From Pempheris klunzingeri (lineage: Eukaryota > Chordata > Actinopteri > Acropomatiformes > Pempheridae): a stretch of 64,000 nt of DNA. Below, piece after piece: positions 50,426 to 64,000 of this stretch. The first letter of the stretch is position 1; every line of letters begins with the position of its first letter. The stretch is from contig NC_092026.1 of assembly GCF_042242105.1 (NCBI RefSeq), positions 15,304,691 through 15,368,690 on the forward strand. The letters are read 5' to 3'. A program made the translations under genes and the position numbers. The notes under the pieces were generated by a model that made no database searches, was not told the DNA's origin, and saw only the letters and a program-made list of their open reading frames with translations.

Positions 50426-50466
50426 TCTCCTCCTCCTCCTCCTCCTCCTCCTCCTCCACCTCCACC
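50426..50466. repeat. (TCC)n trinucleotide tract next to the ctnnd2 stop
   Basis: Ten or more TCC units, then two CACCTC units, ending 10 bases from the ctnnd2 stop codon. In the transcript it reads as a GGA-rich purine tract at the start of the 3' UTR. Confidence 0.9.
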
Positions 50467-50476
50467 TCGTCTCCCC

Positions 50477-61545
<11,069 letters not shown>

Positions 61546-62212
61546 TCATCCAGGGCTGCTAAAACATAAATTATCTGATAAGGTTCATGCTTCCACAAGA
61601 GCCCAGTCTCACGTGCATAGCGGTGGAATATTGATCATTGATTAGAAACAGTTAGAAACCTGCTTTTACTTGTCACTGCCTGAAAACCAAGGAGCCACTG
61701 ATTCAAAAATTGCTGTGAATTTTGATGGTAAAGGTGCTACATTGTAAATTGCACGTGTGCCATGTCAGAATGAAAGGAATAGGATTAGACACACATACAG
61801 TAAATCATCTACTATAAATCAACACACCATCCGTACAACAGTACAGATTTTCTCTACATAATGGATATGTGGTTACACTGCTGCTTTTGTTCAGCGGTGC
61901 ACAGGTCGTCCTGTGCAGCTGATTCATTACCTGGTTCGAATTCATAGGTGTACTCTACATATTAATAAAACTGGGGATGTCCTGCGTGCTTATTACTTGT
62001 TGTCACTGTACTTATGTTTGTTTTGTGCAGAAAAGAATCCTCCTTCCATCTGCAGAGATGTGTTCTCACATGACGTCTGTTAAACCTGTAATATGGCCAA
62101 CACACTGCATTGTCTTCTACCTCCTCCTTCCCCCCCTTCCTCCCTTCTAGACTCCCCTTTTTAACCCCAATTTCCCATTTTCTCTTCATGTCTCCTCTCC
62201 ACCAACATATCC

Positions 62213-62272
62213 TCCTCTCCTCTCCTCTCCTCTCCTCTCCTCTCCTCTCCTCTCCTCTCCTCTCCTCTCCTC
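62213..62272. repeat. (CTCCT)n pentanucleotide repeat
   Basis: About 11 near-perfect CTCCT/TCTCC units in a pure pyrimidine strand, inside a ctnnd2 intron. Confidence 0.95.
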
Positions 62273-63963
62273 CTCTAATTAGCCCACAGTTGATGGAGTT
62301 TTGCCCTCTTCAACAAGCTCCCCAATCGCTACTTCATGGTAATCATCCACAGCTGCACTGGAGTGGAGACAGATAGTGGGGAGAGCGGTGGGGGTTACGT
62401 GGTATTATTATGGAGAGGTTATGATTTGTCCTTTTACAGTTTGATCCCAGATTTAGTTTTAAGATCCCTTATGTCCCTGGTTCAGCTTGGGTACGCAAAA
62501 AGTTCGTCGAGGGTTTGCTTGAGAAATGGAAGTTCAAGGCCTGGCTCTATTTTTTTTTTTTAATCTCCTTTCTCTGTCTTTTTTAGAAATCAAAGGGGTG
62601 AAAACATGCACGGCTTAATGAGCAATTCACCCAATCTGATCCACCGGAAGTTTGGGGTTTTCAATCCCACACAGCTTCACTAGAAGTTGTAAAAGACGTC
62701 TTCCACTCAACCAGAATGTGATGCTGATTGCTTATTAGCATGACAAGAGGTTAGAGCATACTCCAAGGCAGCCGTTTGGTGTCTGCCAGCTCTACAACTA
62801 AGAGAGCACTATTTTTTCTTAACTAAACGGAGGATGACACTCTGCCTGTTGGCAACAGATGGACAGAGCCGTTAAATCCACAGAGAAATACTAAATCGGC
62901 CTGGTAGTTTTGATTCCAAGCACAGGTTTTCAGGGTGCAGATAGTCAAACACGGATTCATCTGTAGGTAAATCTATAATCTCTCCAGTCCTGCCGTGTGA
63001 AACCTTGTAGCATGCGTTAAAACATTACAAGGACACACATTTGTATCAGATCTTCACGCTCCTCTTGACGCATGAACTGTAGCTGCCTTTCACCTTATTT
63101 TGGAGCCTCTCAGTAATCCAGGTGGTGGGAGAATATCAGGGGCTGATGTGGAAAACAAGTCTGGCTCAAGCATAATGAATATCAAAGAAAGCTGCGGTGC
63201 ATTCATTAATATTCATTTGCGACTAGAGATAGTGTGAATTGAGCGAATGTTCCTCAACTAGAGAAAGCACAGGGCTGCATTACAGAATGACTTACTGAAT
63301 TCTTAGTTTAGACAAGACAAAAGAGTGACGTCTGCTCTGACAGAAGCTGGGCATCAAAATGATATGGATGAAAGGATGTAATGGTAGGGAGAGTGTCTTA
63401 ATATAATATCTGCAATAAAGGCTTAAGATGACAACCTTCTATCTGCGCTACTGTTATTGTGCCTTATTATAATCACTCTGGTGTGGACATCTGACAGAGA
63501 ATACAAACCAATGAAGTCACGGCATTAAACAAACAAAGGCGAGCGCATTGTGGATTTGGTGTGTAAATGTAGGTTTTTTATGTGGTCATTAAAGCCCTAT
63601 TAGATCCTATATTGTTGTGAAAAGGTTAAGTAAAAGGAGGAAGAGAAGGAAGAAGATGAGGGGGAAATGAACATGGGGGGGGGGCAAAGACTGTAAGATA
63701 AGTCAACAATTACAACCGTCAGGACGCACAGTCCAGAAACACAAAAACTAAATCTGTTACGCCCCTTTGAAATGTAACTGGTGTCATGTTAGCAACAATA
63801 ACGGACTACTAGGGGTGTCTGAGGTTAATTTGCCAAATTGACTGATCAGTTTTTTTTTTTACTCCTTTTGCATTTATCTGTATTGCCATTTGTGACATTT
63901 ACTTCCATTTATCCACACCTAAATTAGAACGCTCCCACAAATCACTTTTTGGTCTATTTCCAA

Positions 63964-63992
63964 GACAGAGAGAGAGAGAGGGAGAGAGAGAG
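63964..63992. repeat. (GA)n microsatellite at window edge
   Basis: About 14 GA units with one G insertion, just before the right edge of the window. Confidence 0.9.
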
Positions 63993-64000
63993 GTATCAAG

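Larger units (their letters stand above)
44031..50476. other. Intergenic region and ctnnd2 3' UTR
   Basis: Convergent intergenic space. A minus-strand AATAAA (TTTATT on plus, 48883-48888) would give ctnnd2 a 3' UTR of about 1.6 kb; this is a guess, because the signal sits in a T-rich run. Microsatellites lie at 46529-46551 (CA) and 49484-49514 (GT). No exon of DAP, expected here from the human order, was found. The longer open frames here (for example 45971-46366 and 49318-50010) look like chance. Confidence 0.55.

Overview
This is vertebrate nuclear DNA, most likely from a ray-finned (teleost) fish. Four complete or near-complete multi-exon genes and one partial gene have GT-AG introns whose phases join without error. 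The intergenic and intronic DNA carries fish-typical debris: (CA)n tracts, TTAA-flanked piggyBac-like MITEs, a Tc1 end, a TA-flanked mariner-type MITE, a hAT end, a tRNA-derived SINE and an L2/CR1-like LINE tail. There are no bacterial genes, CRISPR arrays, rRNA or tRNA genes. Family calls are from memory of the human proteins; no search was run.

Layout, left to right. 1-8226 (+): a NETO1-like transmembrane glutamate-receptor auxiliary protein, lacking only its first exon(s), with its 3' UTR to about 8.9 kb. 9352-11024 (+): atpsckmt (FAM173B), the ATP synthase c-subunit lysine methyltransferase, 231 aa. 11870-24248 (+): marchf6, the ER-membrane RING-CH E3 ligase, 26 coding exons, 925 aa, followed by a long 3' UTR/intergenic stretch. 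33902-43714 (+): ankrd33b, five exons, 528 aa. 50477-61119 (-): the last eight coding exons of ctnnd2 (delta-catenin), 415 aa including the C-terminal PDZ ligand; the gene continues past the right edge. ankrd33b and ctnnd2 converge.

The block atpsckmt-marchf6-ankrd33b-ctnnd2 matches human 5p15.2 in order. ROPN1L and DAP, which sit inside this block in human, were not found, and the left neighbour is a NETO1-like gene (human NETO1 is on chromosome 18). The genes are not an operon and share no single pathway: synaptic membrane proteins (NETO1, delta-catenin), mitochondrial methylation, ER protein degradation and an ankyrin protein of the ANKRD33 (photoreceptor-linked) family.

I found no convincing undescribed system. 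The most useful second-look items are: a NETO1-type cytoplasmic tail that ends in a NETO2-like rather than NETO1-like PDZ-type tail; a NAGNAG tandem acceptor beside the marchf6 RING; two short stop-free marchf6 introns of 3n length, plus an in-frame LINE tail; an inverted MITE pair in an ankrd33b intron; cleanly delimited MITEs; and CTCF-like motifs near gene-block boundaries.
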